Notes: generated by a model not told the origin, from the sequence alone. A DNA stretch of 43,009 nt from JAWXUD01 sp044432945 (GCA_044432945.1 JAWXUD010000016.1:1-43009), one strand, 5' to 3'. Positions 1-8,714 are shown, counted from the first letter of the stretch. Program-made: numbers and translations.

Positions 1-409
1 GTTAGCAGATGTTCCATATTCAGCGATTAACACATGTAGCGATACAACTTATGATAGTGAAGGTGCTAATAATATATACTGTGCTTCTAACGCTTGGGCG
101 GGTGCGAAAAAAGCTTGTGAGGATAGAGGTATGAGTATGCCGACAAATTCGCAATTAGAATCATTAGCAATGAATTATTTATACGCTGATGCATACCTTT
201 CAGGAGGTTCTTATTATGGCACACCAGTATCAGAGAATTTTGAAATGGTATCTTTGAGTACAAGTTCATTACCATTCGACTTGTACTCAAGTACCTATAA
301 TTATTCAGGTATGGCAGCAAATTTTGCCTTTACAACTACAAAATTTCAATCTCAAGGCAATACCCTTACTAAAGACAATACATCTCCATATGTTCGTTGC
401 GTGAAATAG
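1..409 (+). CDS. Pilin-like protein, C-terminal part (5' truncated by window edge)
   Basis: The frame is open from the left edge to the TAG at 407-409, so the N-terminus lies outside the window. The visible part has the pattern WAGAKKACEDRG..MPT..QLE near its start and ends in YVRCVK. The same arrangement (W-A-G-A-x-K-x-C, then LPT..EL, ending ILARCVE) is found at the C-terminus of the pilin-like gene at 17301-18449, so I infer the same family: a type IV pilin / pseudopilin-like N-terminus carrying a DUF1566-like C-terminal domain. Such proteins are exported and assembled or displayed at the cell surface. No pilin N-terminus is visible here, so the assignment depends on that similarity. Confidence 0.7.
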   Translation, partial: LADVPYSAINTCSDTTYDSEGANNIYCASNAWAGAKKACEDRGMSMPTNSQLESLAMNYLYADAYLSGGSYYGTPVSENFEMVSLSTSSLPFDLYSSTYNYSGMAANFAFTTTKFQSQGNTLTKDNTSPYVRCVK

Positions 410-431
410 ATGTAGATAATTAAACACTAAT

Positions 432-466
432 ATCGAGGTTGGAATTTTTCAAATTCCAACCTCGAT
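432..466. terminator. Bidirectional hairpin between convergent genes
   Basis: A perfect 16-base-pair stem (432-447 with 451-466) encloses a 3-base loop. It sits between the stop of the pilin fragment and the stop of the convergent gene at 486-1544, as expected for a shared intrinsic terminator. Confidence 0.8.
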
Positions 467-485
467 TGTTATCTAAATATTATTT

Positions 486-1544
486 TTATACAAACAATTT
501 ATTTTCTTTTTCGGGCTTGACTTTATCGGCGAAGTAAGTTGCTACGATTGGGATTGCGATATAATATATTGTACCTAAAATCATTGATACTTTTAGGGTT
601 TTTAGTCCACTGACGTAGCTGTCGAGTTTGGGGTTTGCTTTATTTACTTCTTTGAATTTGTCTACGAATTTGTTAAAAGGTTTTTCGACCATTTTGTTTA
701 CCCCATAACCACTTGCGATGCACAGCCCTGTTGAGATACCTGCGTTATAGATTAATGGTTTTTTGCGTTCAGGTTCAATTTCTTTGTTTTTGCTTGTTTG
801 ATAGATAAAAGTTGAGGTTGCTAGTGCGTCAGTGGCTGAGATTATGTGTTGTTCAACGTTGGTGTTGCTGAATTTTTTTGAAACGTTTTGTACAAATTTT
901 GTGTCAATAATCTTGCCTATGCCTTTTGATAGCTGATTTGTGCTAGTTTGTATAAATTTTCCATTGAATGATGTTTTATCGTTATTATTTGTCATATGCG
1001 AGAAGCTTGAAAAGCGTTCGTGAGAAAGTTGTTTTTCATTATGGATTTCTTGTTTTTTTTCTGGGAAAACTTTTTTCATAAACGGTGGGATTAAATTACT
1101 TGTCAGAATGGATTTGGGGGTAGCTATGGCAAATCCTATTCCTAGTTTGAATAGTTGGGTTGCAAACTTGTATGGGTCTGAGTTTTGAAGCGTTTTATTT
1201 TTTTCTTTTAGATTAGAGATGGTTTCTTTTTTTAAGAAATTTTTCGGGTTTTTGTTTATATTTTTAACAGATTTTGCGATAGGTACTGATGCTAAAAACA
1301 TTAGTGCGTAACCCGTTGCACTAGAGGCTAAGGATTTTGCACAGGCATATTTTTTGTTTTGTTCATCAGTGTTAGGTGTTGCCATTATTGCAATCGGTCT
1401 TGCGATTGTTGAGAGTGCTAGTGAGGCACTTGCAGTAAAAAGAGCGCCATTGTCGTTGGCGAATTCTAGTGTTTTTAAGAAAGCTTTGTTGTTGTACAAT
1501 CCCTTAAATGAAGTTGAGTTGTTTTGTTGGCTGTTTATTTTCAT
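486..1544 (-). CDS. Membrane protein of unknown function
   Basis: 352 residues, function not recognised. The N-terminus is polar with a short TSFKGLYN motif near residue 11. Hydrophobic segments lie around residues 37-52, 78-92, 132-150, 265-282 and 315-338, separated by Lys/Asn-rich helical stretches, and there is no cleavable signal peptide. The layout (polar N-terminus, hydrophobic hairpin, charged middle, hydrophobic C-terminus ending P..ATYFADKVKP) resembles the protein at 21105-22196, suggesting distant paralogues. There is no clear ribosome site before the ATG. A weak TAATAG box lies 6 bases upstream, so it may be one of the leaderless genes of this window. It converges with the pilin fragment and is divergent from pnuC. 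Confidence 0.6.
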   Translation of the reverse strand: MKINSQQNNSTSFKGLYNNKAFLKTLEFANDNGALFTASASLALSTIARPIAIMATPNTDEQNKKYACAKSLASSATGYALMFLASVPIAKSVKNINKNPKNFLKKETISNLKEKNKTLQNSDPYKFATQLFKLGIGFAIATPKSILTSNLIPPFMKKVFPEKKQEIHNEKQLSHERFSSFSHMTNNNDKTSFNGKFIQTSTNQLSKGIGKIIDTKFVQNVSKKFSNTNVEQHIISATDALATSTFIYQTSKNKEIEPERKKPLIYNAGISTGLCIASGYGVNKMVEKPFNKFVDKFKEVNKANPKLDSYVSGLKTLKVSMILGTIYYIAIPIVATYFADKVKPEKENKLFV

Positions 1545-1585
1545 TTAGTACTATTAGACAACACAAATAGGTAAATGTAAATTGA

Positions 1586-1615
1586 TTGACAAAAATATTT
1601 TAAATCTATTAATAT
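1586..1615 (+). promoter_or_regulatory. Sigma-70 promoter of pnuC
   Basis: TTGACA at 1586-1591 is followed after 18 bases by TAATAT at 1610-1615. A short leader with the ribosome site AAAGGA (1625-1630) follows, 5 bases before the ATG at 1636. No riboswitch-like fold is apparent. Confidence 0.6.
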
Positions 1616-1635
1616 ATTATTAATAAAGGATTTAG

Positions 1636-2331
1636 ATGAGTATAAAAGATTTTTTGAGCAAGGAATTTAGTAATTGGAAGCGATTTGAAATTGTCGCTCT
1701 TTTATTATCTTTCATTTTGATTTTTTACTGTGCTATTCAATATAATGATAGTCCAGTTGCTGTAACATCGGCGATTTGTGGGATTTTGTATACGATAATC
1801 GCTGGCAAGGGTAAGATTTCTTGTTATGCTTTTGGGCTTTTAGGCTCAGGGTGTTATAGTTATTTAGCGTTTCATAACGCACTTTGGGGTAATTTGTTGT
1901 TATATTTGTATTATTATATTCCGATGCAAATTTTTGGGATTTATCGCTGGAGTAGACATTTGAGTACCGACACTAAAGAGATTATTAAAACCAAATTGAC
2001 ACCTAATGAGTTGGTAGGAATTTCTATTTTTACGGTTGTTGGGTTTGTTGCGAGTGTTTATTTGTTGAAATATTTTAATGGCGGTAACCCGATTTTTGAT
2101 AGTTTGACCACAATCCTGTCGATTGTCGGTATGTATTTGACTGTGAAAAGATGTATTGAACAGTGGATAATTTGGGTTGTCGTTAACGGGTTGTCTTTTG
2201 TTATGTGGCTAGAACTTGTTCTTAATGGCAGTAAGGCTTATGCGACTGTTATTATGTGGGGAGTTTATTTTATCTTGGCGATCTATTTTTATTACACTTG
2301 GAAAAAAGAGATGAAATTGTCGAATTTATAA
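1636..2331 (+). CDS. pnuC: Nicotinamide riboside transporter PnuC family
   Basis: 231 residues, usual length for PnuC. It is a multi-pass inner-membrane protein (about seven hydrophobic segments). Family hallmarks are visible: GKGKISCYAFGLLGS (residues 55-69), then LWGN...YYIPMQIFG.YRW, and near the C-terminus EQWIIWVVVNGLSFVMW. PnuC proteins carry nicotinamide riboside (or related vitamins in Pnu subfamilies) into the cell for NAD synthesis. No NAD kinase or NadR gene is adjacent, so the exact substrate is inferred from overall similarity only. The gene stands alone, between its own promoter and a strong bidirectional terminator. Confidence 0.88.
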   Translation: MSIKDFLSKEFSNWKRFEIVALLLSFILIFYCAIQYNDSPVAVTSAICGILYTIIAGKGKISCYAFGLLGSGCYSYLAFHNALWGNLLLYLYYYIPMQIFGIYRWSRHLSTDTKEIIKTKLTPNELVGISIFTVVGFVASVYLLKYFNGGNPIFDSLTTILSIVGMYLTVKRCIEQWIIWVVVNGLSFVMWLELVLNGSKAYATVIMWGVYFILAIYFYYTWKKEMKLSNL

Positions 2332-2341
2332 TATGTTTATT

Positions 2342-2384
2342 AAAAGAGTTGGCTATTTTTCGAAGAAAAATCGCCAACTCTTTT
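2342..2384. terminator. Bidirectional terminator between pnuC and rfbA
   Basis: Twelve perfect outer pairs (2342-2353 with 2373-2384) plus a T5/A5 inner stem. It has A residues on the left arm and T residues on the right arm, so it works as an intrinsic terminator in both directions for the convergent pair. Confidence 0.8.
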
Positions 2385-2405
2385 GTTATTTAAAATTAAA
2401 TTATA

Positions 2406-3263
2406 TTAAATCTGTTTTACATAATTGTAATAATCATTGTTTTTATATTGTTCACAATTCTTTTGAGCAGTTGTTTTGTCGATAAATTTTTGTAATATGG
2501 CAATTTCTTCTAAACAAGCTATTTTCTCACCTTTATTAAGCTCCATTGATTGCACAAAGTTGCTTGCTTGCAACATTGAATCGTGTGTGCCAGTGTCAAG
2601 CCATGCAAAACCACGTCCTAATATTTCGACATTCAATTTGTTTTTTTCTAAATAAATTTTGTTTAAATCAGTTATTTCTAATTCGCCACGAGCTGATGGT
2701 CTGACTTCTTTTGCGTATTCGCAAACGTTTTTGTCATAAAAGTATAGACCAGTTACGGCATAATGTGATTTAGGGTTTGTTGGTTTTTCTTCTAATGAGA
2801 TAGCTTTTTTGTTTTCGTCAAATTCAACAACCCCAAATCTTTCAGGGTCTTTGACGGTGTATCCAAAAACAGTCGCACCTTCATTATTCTCTATAGCATG
2901 TTTCATAATCGTTGAAAAACCGTGTCCGTGATAGATGTTGTCGCCTAATATTAGGGCGACTTCTTCATTATTAATAAAATCTTGTGCAATAATAAACGCA
3001 TCAGCTATTCCTTTTTGTATGTATTGGATTTTGTATTGAATATTTATCCCAAATTTTGAACCATCGCCTAAAAGTTTTTTGAAATTAGCATCGTCAGCTT
3101 CGTTGGTGATGATTAAAACATCTTTTATCCCAGCAAGCATAAGCGTTGAAAGTGGGTAATAAATCATTGGTTTGTCATAAATCGGCAGTAAGATTTTTGA
3201 TATATGATGTGATGCTGGATAAAGCCTAGTGCCAGCACCTGCTGCTAAAATTATGCCTTTCAT
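2406..3263 (-). CDS. rfbA: Glucose-1-phosphate thymidylyltransferase
   Basis: 285 residues, close to the usual 290. The nucleotidyltransferase signature is at the N-terminus (ILAAGAGTRLYP, residues 5-16), followed by SKILLPIYDKPMIYYPLS; the common family form has SKQLLP here. ALILGDNIYHG (about 103-113) carries the metal-binding Asp, and EEKP and FAWLDTGTHDSM match sugar-binding segments. The enzyme makes dTDP-glucose, the first step towards dTDP-rhamnose and other surface sugars. The rfbB/C/D partners are not in the window. It is the last gene of a likely operon with mutL, 39 bases downstream of it, with its own AGGAAA ribosome site. Confidence 0.93.
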   Translation of the reverse strand: MKGIILAAGAGTRLYPASHHISKILLPIYDKPMIYYPLSTLMLAGIKDVLIITNEADDANFKKLLGDGSKFGINIQYKIQYIQKGIADAFIIAQDFINNEEVALILGDNIYHGHGFSTIMKHAIENNEGATVFGYTVKDPERFGVVEFDENKKAISLEEKPTNPKSHYAVTGLYFYDKNVCEYAKEVRPSARGELEITDLNKIYLEKNKLNVEILGRGFAWLDTGTHDSMLQASNFVQSMELNKGEKIACLEEIAILQKFIDKTTAQKNCEQYKNNDYYNYVKQI

Positions 3264-3302
3264 TTATTCTTTTCCTTTCTTATTTATTTAAAAAACTTTT
3301 TA

Positions 3303-5084
3303 TTAAGCGTTGCGTTGAAAAAATCCTGCGATTTGTTTGTGATTAATCGTTTTTGTAATCGGTCTGCCGTGTGGGCAAGTGTAAGGCATTTTAGTTAGAC
3401 GCCATTTTTTTATGATTTCTTGCATCTCCCACAAAGAAAGCTTATGCCCAGCTTTTACTGCAGCTTTGCACGATGTTGTGATTAATATTTTTTCTTCCAA
3501 TCCGTCTATGTCGCTTTCGATATTTGATAAAATATCGGTTAAAATTTCTTTTGGGTCAACTTTTGCCAAAACTTGTGGGACTTTTCTGAAAATTATTTCA
3601 TCTTCTTTTAAAAAGTCTATTCCATAACCAAATTTTTCAAATTTCGCTATGTTTTCTTTGATAATTTCAGCCTCAGAAGCAGTTATTTTTAAGACGTCTG
3701 ATATAAATAACATTTGAGATACTATGTTTTTTTCAGAGCTTAATTTTTCATAAATATAGCGTTCTTCTGCTATATGTTGATCGATTATCTCTAATCCGTC
3801 CTCTTTTTCTATTAAAATATATGTGTTTTTGTATTGTCCGATTATATTTTCTTGACTTATTAGAGGTTGAACAGGCTCATTAAAAAATTGTTTTTGTGAG
3901 TTGGGTTCAAATCTTTGTTGGTTATTAAATTTCATTTCATTGAATTTTTCATCAGAAATATAAATTGAATCCTCTTTTTCTTCAACAATAAAATCTTTTT
4001 GAACATGACTGAACGCAACAACATTTTGGTTTTGCGAATTGGTTGGAATTGAATTATTTTCAGATGAGTTGATATTTGTGGTGTTATTTACTTCAACATA
4101 GTTTGAAAGCCCTGCAATAATTGATGATTGTATAAAATTGAAAATTTGGTTTGTATTTTTATATCGAACTTCTTTTTTAGTTGGGTGAACGTTCACATCA
4201 ACGTCAGCTGGTGGGATTTCTAGGTTTAGCACAATAAGTGGGTATTTGCCTATGCCAATAAGATTTTTGTAAGCCAAATCGATTGATTTTTGATAGACGG
4301 GGCATTTTACGGCACGTGAATTGATGTATGTATGATAACTTTTTTTGCTAGAGCGTGTGTAATCTGGTGTGCTAACAAAACCGCTTATTTTTAGCCCTGA
4401 AATACTGTCCGTTTTTAAAACTTCTTTTAAATTATTTGTGATGTCGTTTGAATAAATTTCTTTAATCGCTATTGTTAAAATGTTTTGTCCAGAAGTTTTT
4501 ATAGTAGTTTTCCCGTTTCTTTTTAGTTCTAAAGAAACGTGTGGGTGTGCTAACGCTAACGATTGGATTAATTCTTGAATATATGAAAATTCTGTATTGG
4601 GGTTTTTCAAGAACTTTAGCCTCGCTGGTAGGTTGTAGAATAAATCTTTAACCTCCATAATTGTTCCTATCGCACAGCCCGTTTGGGTTTGTTTAACTTC
4701 TGATTGTTCGCATTTGACTTTTGTTCCAGTATCAAATTCTTTTGTGCGAGTAGTGCAGGTTAGTTTTGCGATTGAGATTATACTAGAAAGTGCTTCCCCA
4801 CGAAAGCCTAAAGTGTTGATTGCAAACAAGTCTTCATCGCTTTGAATTTTGCTTGTTGCATGTTTTGAGAACGCTAACAAAATATCTTCTGGGTGAATTC
4901 CGCAACCGTTATCAGCAATTCTAATATCACGACATTCGTTTGAAATTTCGATGCTGACTTTTGTAGCCCCAGCATCAATTGAGTTTTCAACAAGTTCTTT
5001 TACAACCGATGCTGGACGCTCGATTACTTCTCCAGCTGCGATTTGATTTATCAAATGTTTTGAAAGTTGCGTAATTCTTGTCAT
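3303..5084 (-). CDS. mutL: DNA mismatch repair protein MutL (endonuclease type)
   Basis: 593 residues. The N-terminal GHKL ATPase is complete: INQIAAGEVIERPASVVKEL (12-31), the D-A-G-A-T box, IADNGCGI and TLGFRGEALSSI. The linker (about 330-400) is Asn/Ser-rich and variable. The C-terminal domain has the metal-dependent nicking motif at 435-446, read as DQHIAEERYIYE (consensus DQHAxxExxxxE, with Ile in place of Ala), a later ACKAAVKAG, and the zinc-site motif CPHGRP at 570-575. This is the MutL class of bacteria without MutH, where MutL nicks the strand to be repaired. A good ribosome site precedes the ATG. It is 11 bases downstream of the membrane-protein gene. Confidence 0.95.
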   Translation of the reverse strand: MTRITQLSKHLINQIAAGEVIERPASVVKELVENSIDAGATKVSIEISNECRDIRIADNGCGIHPEDILLAFSKHATSKIQSDEDLFAINTLGFRGEALSSIISIAKLTCTTRTKEFDTGTKVKCEQSEVKQTQTGCAIGTIMEVKDLFYNLPARLKFLKNPNTEFSYIQELIQSLALAHPHVSLELKRNGKTTIKTSGQNILTIAIKEIYSNDITNNLKEVLKTDSISGLKISGFVSTPDYTRSSKKSYHTYINSRAVKCPVYQKSIDLAYKNLIGIGKYPLIVLNLEIPPADVDVNVHPTKKEVRYKNTNQIFNFIQSSIIAGLSNYVEVNNTTNINSSENNSIPTNSQNQNVVAFSHVQKDFIVEEKEDSIYISDEKFNEMKFNNQQRFEPNSQKQFFNEPVQPLISQENIIGQYKNTYILIEKEDGLEIIDQHIAEERYIYEKLSSEKNIVSQMLFISDVLKITASEAEIIKENIAKFEKFGYGIDFLKEDEIIFRKVPQVLAKVDPKEILTDILSNIESDIDGLEEKILITTSCKAAVKAGHKLSLWEMQEIIKKWRLTKMPYTCPHGRPITKTINHKQIAGFFQRNA

Positions 5085-5095
5085 CTAAATCCTTT

Positions 5096-6118
5096 TTAAT
5101 GTACTAAAAAATGTGATACAAAATAATCTATAATAACGTTGTATTGCGTAAGTAAAAGTACGACAACTATTGACACCACAAGTCCGATAGTTACTTTTGT
5201 TAAATCTTTTAAAATATGTTTATACATTTTTTTAGGTGATTCAAATCGTAATCTTTGATAAAGTGCGACTTCACGACCTGCTAAAAGCCCTATGAATACC
5301 CAAGTTGTAGACATTGGGACGTTGTTTAAGTTGATAAAGTATAGTAATAAAAACGCATAAATTATGTCGATAATCGTTGCAGAACGAGGGTCTTGAACGT
5401 TTGTTTTAACTTTTACGATTTTTTGAATATCTCCACCTCTTTTATAAGTTAAATATCCAAGATATAGCGTAAAGCAAACTAGAACGAATATTAGTTCGGT
5501 CAACGAAGCTTTGCGTGGTAGGTATACAAAAAGTTTAGCTGAGTCTTGAACGAGCCATTGTGACCAGATGAATGCCGTTGAAAACCATTTAGCAACAATC
5601 CAATATTTAGGGATTTTAGTGTTTCCAGAACGTTTTTGCGTGTAATAAAAATATCTTTCAAGTGGTCTGCCTATTATGTTGTAAATAACGATTGCGGCAA
5701 AAAATGCGATTATGTATCCTAGCACAGATTTTGTAAGCATCATCCAGATAACTTCGGTGTCACTAACTGAAAATACACTAAGGACTAAAAAAGTCGTAGC
5801 AACAGGAATTCCCCAACGTGTTAGAAATATCAAAATTATAGGCGGTAGCAAATATAAAAACGAAAATTCTTCTAGTACAGGAATTCTTGTTAAAAGTCCA
5901 AACGACATGTCACCATCATTCACAATCCAGCCTGTAGTAATAGTTGCAATAAGGATTACTGCAGAAAACGCCCAAAGATAAACAAAAGGTGTTTTCTTAT
6001 TCGCACTAAGGAATGTGCCAAGTGTCTGAATTATGTCATTTGATACGCAAGCATACATTGAAAGCAAAAACCCAGCTATCATATAAAAGTTATTCATAGT
6101 GAAATTATCTATCAACAT
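5096..6118 (-). CDS. Multi-pass membrane protein, possibly PiT-like
   Basis: 340 residues with about nine hydrophobic segments. Near the N-terminus the segment SNDIIQTLGTFLSAN (residues 26-40), and later RWGIPVATTFLVLSVFS, recall the duplicated signature regions of PiT-type inorganic phosphate permeases (A-N-D-x-x-x-x-x-G and the P-x-S-T-T motif). The rest diverges, so a transport role is inference; it could belong to a related uncharacterised family. AAGGA ribosome site lies 5-9 bases before the ATG. First gene of a likely operon with mutL and rfbA, although no functional link between the three is obvious. Confidence 0.6.
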   Translation of the reverse strand: MLIDNFTMNNFYMIAGFLLSMYACVSNDIIQTLGTFLSANKKTPFVYLWAFSAVILIATITTGWIVNDGDMSFGLLTRIPVLEEFSFLYLLPPIILIFLTRWGIPVATTFLVLSVFSVSDTEVIWMMLTKSVLGYIIAFFAAIVIYNIIGRPLERYFYYTQKRSGNTKIPKYWIVAKWFSTAFIWSQWLVQDSAKLFVYLPRKASLTELIFVLVCFTLYLGYLTYKRGGDIQKIVKVKTNVQDPRSATIIDIIYAFLLLYFINLNNVPMSTTWVFIGLLAGREVALYQRLRFESPKKMYKHILKDLTKVTIGLVVSIVVVLLLTQYNVIIDYFVSHFLVH

Positions 6119-6259
6119 GAGTTCCTTAATTATAACATGAAAAATATCATACTACTTATCAATCTACTATAAAAATAAATTCATCTAAATGTTTGATTAC
6201 AATTTTGATACATTTCTATATACTTTTCCTATAAATCGATTATAAAGGGAGATGAAGAC

Positions 6260-7138
6260 TTGGTTAGAGCTAAAATTAATACGAAATTGAAACCAGCTAA
6301 AAAAGCTGATTTGCAAATCGTTAAAGAAAATACAGTAAAAACGACTAAATATAGTGACATAAATCTTAACGCTTGGAAAGATTATGACCATGTCAAAACC
6401 GATACACTTTGGGAGTTCCCAAATCGTTCACGTGAAAATGGTCATTCAAACGAGTATCACGGGAATTATATCCCTCAAATCGCTCAACAACTTTATGAAC
6501 GATATACGAAAAAAGGTGACGTTGTTTTAGATATGTTCTTTGGTTCAGGTACTTCTGGTATCGAAGCTATTAATATGGGTAGACGTTGTATTGGTGTTGA
6601 GTTGAAGGCAGAGTTGGCTGAGGAAGTTAGTCAGAAATTTAGCCCGAAACAGCTTGTTACCGATGTAAATATTGTTTGTGCTGATTCAGCTAGTGAATTA
6701 GCAAAGGATAAGATTCAAGCAAGATTAGATATTTTAGGCGAGGAGAAAGCTCAAATGCTAATCCTTCACCCACCTTATGACGATATTATTAAGTTCTCTG
6801 ATAAGAAAGAAGATTTGTCTAATTGCGAAAATACTGAAGAGTTTTATGATTTGTTCCAAAAAGTTGCAAAAAATGGTTATGATATGCTTGAAAAAGGACG
6901 TTTTGCAGCCTTGATTATTGGTGATAAATACGCAAATTCTCAACATATTCCTCTAGGGTTTGAATGTATGAGAAAGATGAATGAGCTAGGTTTTATTACA
7001 AAAGCCGTTATTATTAAAGATATGCAAGGAAATGAACGTGCTAAAGGAAAAACTGCTAATCTATGGCGTTATAGAGCATTGGCTGGCGGGTTTTATATCT
7101 TCAAGCACGAGTACATCATGGTGTTTCAAAAACCATAG
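6260..7138 (+). CDS. Orphan DNA methyltransferase (HPPY type)
   Basis: 292 residues. The AdoMet-binding motif I is DMFFGSGTSG (91-100), followed by the acidic GVEL (motif II). The catalytic motif IV reads HPPY at 170-173, a variant of the D/N/S-PP-Y/W of amino-methyltransferases that modify adenine N6 or cytosine N4. The order is motif I before IV (beta- or gamma-like); a target domain is not separable by eye. The start is a TTG at 6260, chosen because an AGGGAGA ribosome site precedes it; the ATG at 6252 is out of frame. No restriction endonuclease or specificity gene is adjacent, so it is probably a solitary regulatory or anti-restriction methylase. A fold-level relation to RNA methylases cannot be excluded. 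Confidence 0.8.
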   Translation: MVRAKINTKLKPAKKADLQIVKENTVKTTKYSDINLNAWKDYDHVKTDTLWEFPNRSRENGHSNEYHGNYIPQIAQQLYERYTKKGDVVLDMFFGSGTSGIEAINMGRRCIGVELKAELAEEVSQKFSPKQLVTDVNIVCADSASELAKDKIQARLDILGEEKAQMLILHPPYDDIIKFSDKKEDLSNCENTEEFYDLFQKVAKNGYDMLEKGRFAALIIGDKYANSQHIPLGFECMRKMNELGFITKAVIIKDMQGNERAKGKTANLWRYRALAGGFYIFKHEYIMVFQKP

Positions 7139-7170
7139 CAGAGATTTTATATCCAAAATTACCCCAAAAG

Positions 7171-7206
7171 AAGCCTTTCTAAATATGATTTTAGAGAGGC
7201 TTTTTT
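7171..7206 (+). terminator. Intrinsic terminator after the methyltransferase gene
   Basis: A 13-pair stem (7171-7183 with 7190-7202, one G-T pair) is followed by a T run. Confidence 0.8.
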
Positions 7207-7419
7207 ATAATCTCATATATCTAGTGGATTAAATTTTAAGCGACATCATTTATTATAATAATAGACGTGAGCATGTCGAAAATAAAATTGACATGTCCTA
7301 TACAAATCAATGTTAACATATGTATCTAAAAGTTAAGAAATATTAATTAGGTCAGAAGCATGTGGTAATCATGGTTTAGGGGAAATACAAGAGGGAAAAT
7401 TTATTAAAAAATAAAATAC
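7207..7419. other. Non-coding stretch upstream of yggS
   Basis: With the terminator and the yggS promoter, the 360 bases between the methyltransferase and yggS hold no ORF with a ribosome site. The only visible structure is a short inverted repeat, CATGTC at 7272-7277 with GACATG at 7290-7295, and scattered TATAAT-like words (for example 7254-7259) without a matching -35. I cannot assign a function. Confidence 0.4.
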
Positions 7420-7448
7420 TTGTACACTCATGTAGGTTAGAGTAAAAT
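7420..7448 (+). promoter_or_regulatory. Promoter of the yggS-sepF operon
   Basis: TTGTAC at 7420-7425, 17 bases, TAAAAT at 7443-7448. The expected start of transcription leaves a leader of about 45 bases with AGGG at 7483-7486, a rather long 12 bases before the yggS ATG. Confidence 0.55.
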
Positions 7449-7498
7449 TAAAATATACTCGAAAAACGGGTTATTTCTTGTAAGGGTAAGATTATTAG

Positions 7499-8161
7499 AT
7501 GCAAGATATTATAAAAAAAAATCTTTTACAGATACAAGAAGAAATTGCACCTTCAAAACCAAATATTATTGCAGTTACAAAGTATTTCGATGAACAGGCG
7601 ATAATTGACTGTTATGCAGTTGGATTGCGTGAGTTCGGGGAGTCAAGAGTGGTTGATGCGATTGGAAAAATTGAAAAATTGTCTGATGAGATTAGGCAAA
7701 ATTCAAAATTTCATTTCATCGGACATTTGCAGACAAACAAAGTAAAAAAAGTTGTTGCGTATTTTGACTTAATTCACTCGGTAGATAGTTTTAAATTGGC
7801 TGAAGTGATTTCAAATGAGGCAGGACAGCTGGATAAAGTGCAGAACATTTTATTACAATATAGCAACGCAGGTGAGATTCAAAAAACGGGGTTTTCAAAA
7901 CAAGAAATCTTTGAGGTTTTTGAGCAAATCCAAAACTTATCAAATGTAAATATCTTAGGCTTGATGAATATGGCACCTTTTGGGGCAGATGAAGAAGAGT
8001 TGAAAAAACTTTTTGCAGATGTTGTAGAGGTCAAAAAATCACTTGAAGAAAAATTTAACTGTAATTTATACGAGGTTTCGATGGGTATGAGTTTAGATTA
8101 TAAAATTGCAGCGATGCAAGGGGCAACAATTTTAAGAGTAGGTAGAAAGTTATATAAATAA
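7499..8161 (+). CDS. yggS: YggS-family PLP homeostasis protein
   Basis: 220 residues, normal length. The family binds pyridoxal phosphate on a Lys in the first strand of a TIM barrel; here AVTKYF (residues 25-30) carries it. GLREFGESRV, FHFIGHLQTNKVKKV, HSVDS, LMNMAPFGAD and SMGMSLDYKIA..GAT..RVG follow in the family order. These proteins have no known catalytic reaction and buffer PLP and amino-acid pools. It is followed after 19 bases by sepF, the same pairing as ylmE-sepF in Firmicutes and in Cyanobacteria. Confidence 0.93.
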   Translation: MQDIIKKNLLQIQEEIAPSKPNIIAVTKYFDEQAIIDCYAVGLREFGESRVVDAIGKIEKLSDEIRQNSKFHFIGHLQTNKVKKVVAYFDLIHSVDSFKLAEVISNEAGQLDKVQNILLQYSNAGEIQKTGFSKQEIFEVFEQIQNLSNVNILGLMNMAPFGADEEELKKLFADVVEVKKSLEEKFNCNLYEVSMGMSLDYKIAAMQGATILRVGRKLYK

Positions 8162-8180
8162 AAATATCGGAGGTAGTACG

Positions 8181-8714
8181 GTGGCATTAGTAACAGAAAA
8201 AGTTAAATCAGTAGTTGATTTTTTAGTTGGTGGATTTGGAACAGGCGATTCTGTGTGGCAGAAATTAGCTAAGGATTCTGAAGAAGATATGATGGACGAT
8301 GAGTTTGAATTTGATGGGTATGAAACTCAAAATAATTTGGCTTTGAAACCTCAAAGTTCTTATCAGCCAATTAATGAAAGAAGTAAAGATTTGAAAGTTG
8401 TTAATCACCCGAATTTTAAAGGTTATGAAGTAATGGTTATGGAACCTCGTTCTTTTGATGATGCTGCTACTATTGTTCAACACCTAAGAAACAAAAAAAC
8501 TATCGTACTTAACTTGCATTTATTAGATAAAGAACAATCACAAAGAACAATTGATTTTGTTTGTGGTGCTGCTCACGCTCTTGATGGCAAACCTCAAAAA
8601 GTTGGTGAGTTAGTATTTATCTTCACTCCGTCAAATGTTACTTTGTCAATCGATAATATTAATGAAAATCAAAATAAATTTAATGATTCTTTATGGAGAG
8701 GTCCACTTCAATAG
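8181..8714 (+). CDS. sepF: Cell division protein SepF
   Basis: 177 residues. An N-terminal amphipathic segment (residues 1-20) likely binds the membrane, an acidic linker follows, and the conserved SepF fold starts near residue 83 with EVMVMEPRSFDDAATIVQHL and continues through VVLNLHLLD-like KTIVLNLHLLDKEQSQRTID and FVCGAAHALDGKPQKVG. SepF polymerises and tethers FtsZ to the membrane at the division site. The start codon is GTG at 8181 with a strong GGAGG ribosome site at 8169-8173. It is co-transcribed with yggS and followed by a terminator at 8767. Confidence 0.94.
   Translation: MALVTEKVKSVVDFLVGGFGTGDSVWQKLAKDSEEDMMDDEFEFDGYETQNNLALKPQSSYQPINERSKDLKVVNHPNFKGYEVMVMEPRSFDDAATIVQHLRNKKTIVLNLHLLDKEQSQRTIDFVCGAAHALDGKPQKVGELVFIFTPSNVTLSIDNINENQNKFNDSLWRGPLQ

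Noticed and set aside
1545..1635. NAD-type riboswitch before pnuC
   Set aside because: The leader after the promoter is only about 15 bases, too short for a riboswitch.
6260..8161. Restriction-modification system around the methyltransferase
   Set aside because: The neighbours are a PiT-like/mutL operon and yggS-sepF; no endonuclease or specificity gene is present.
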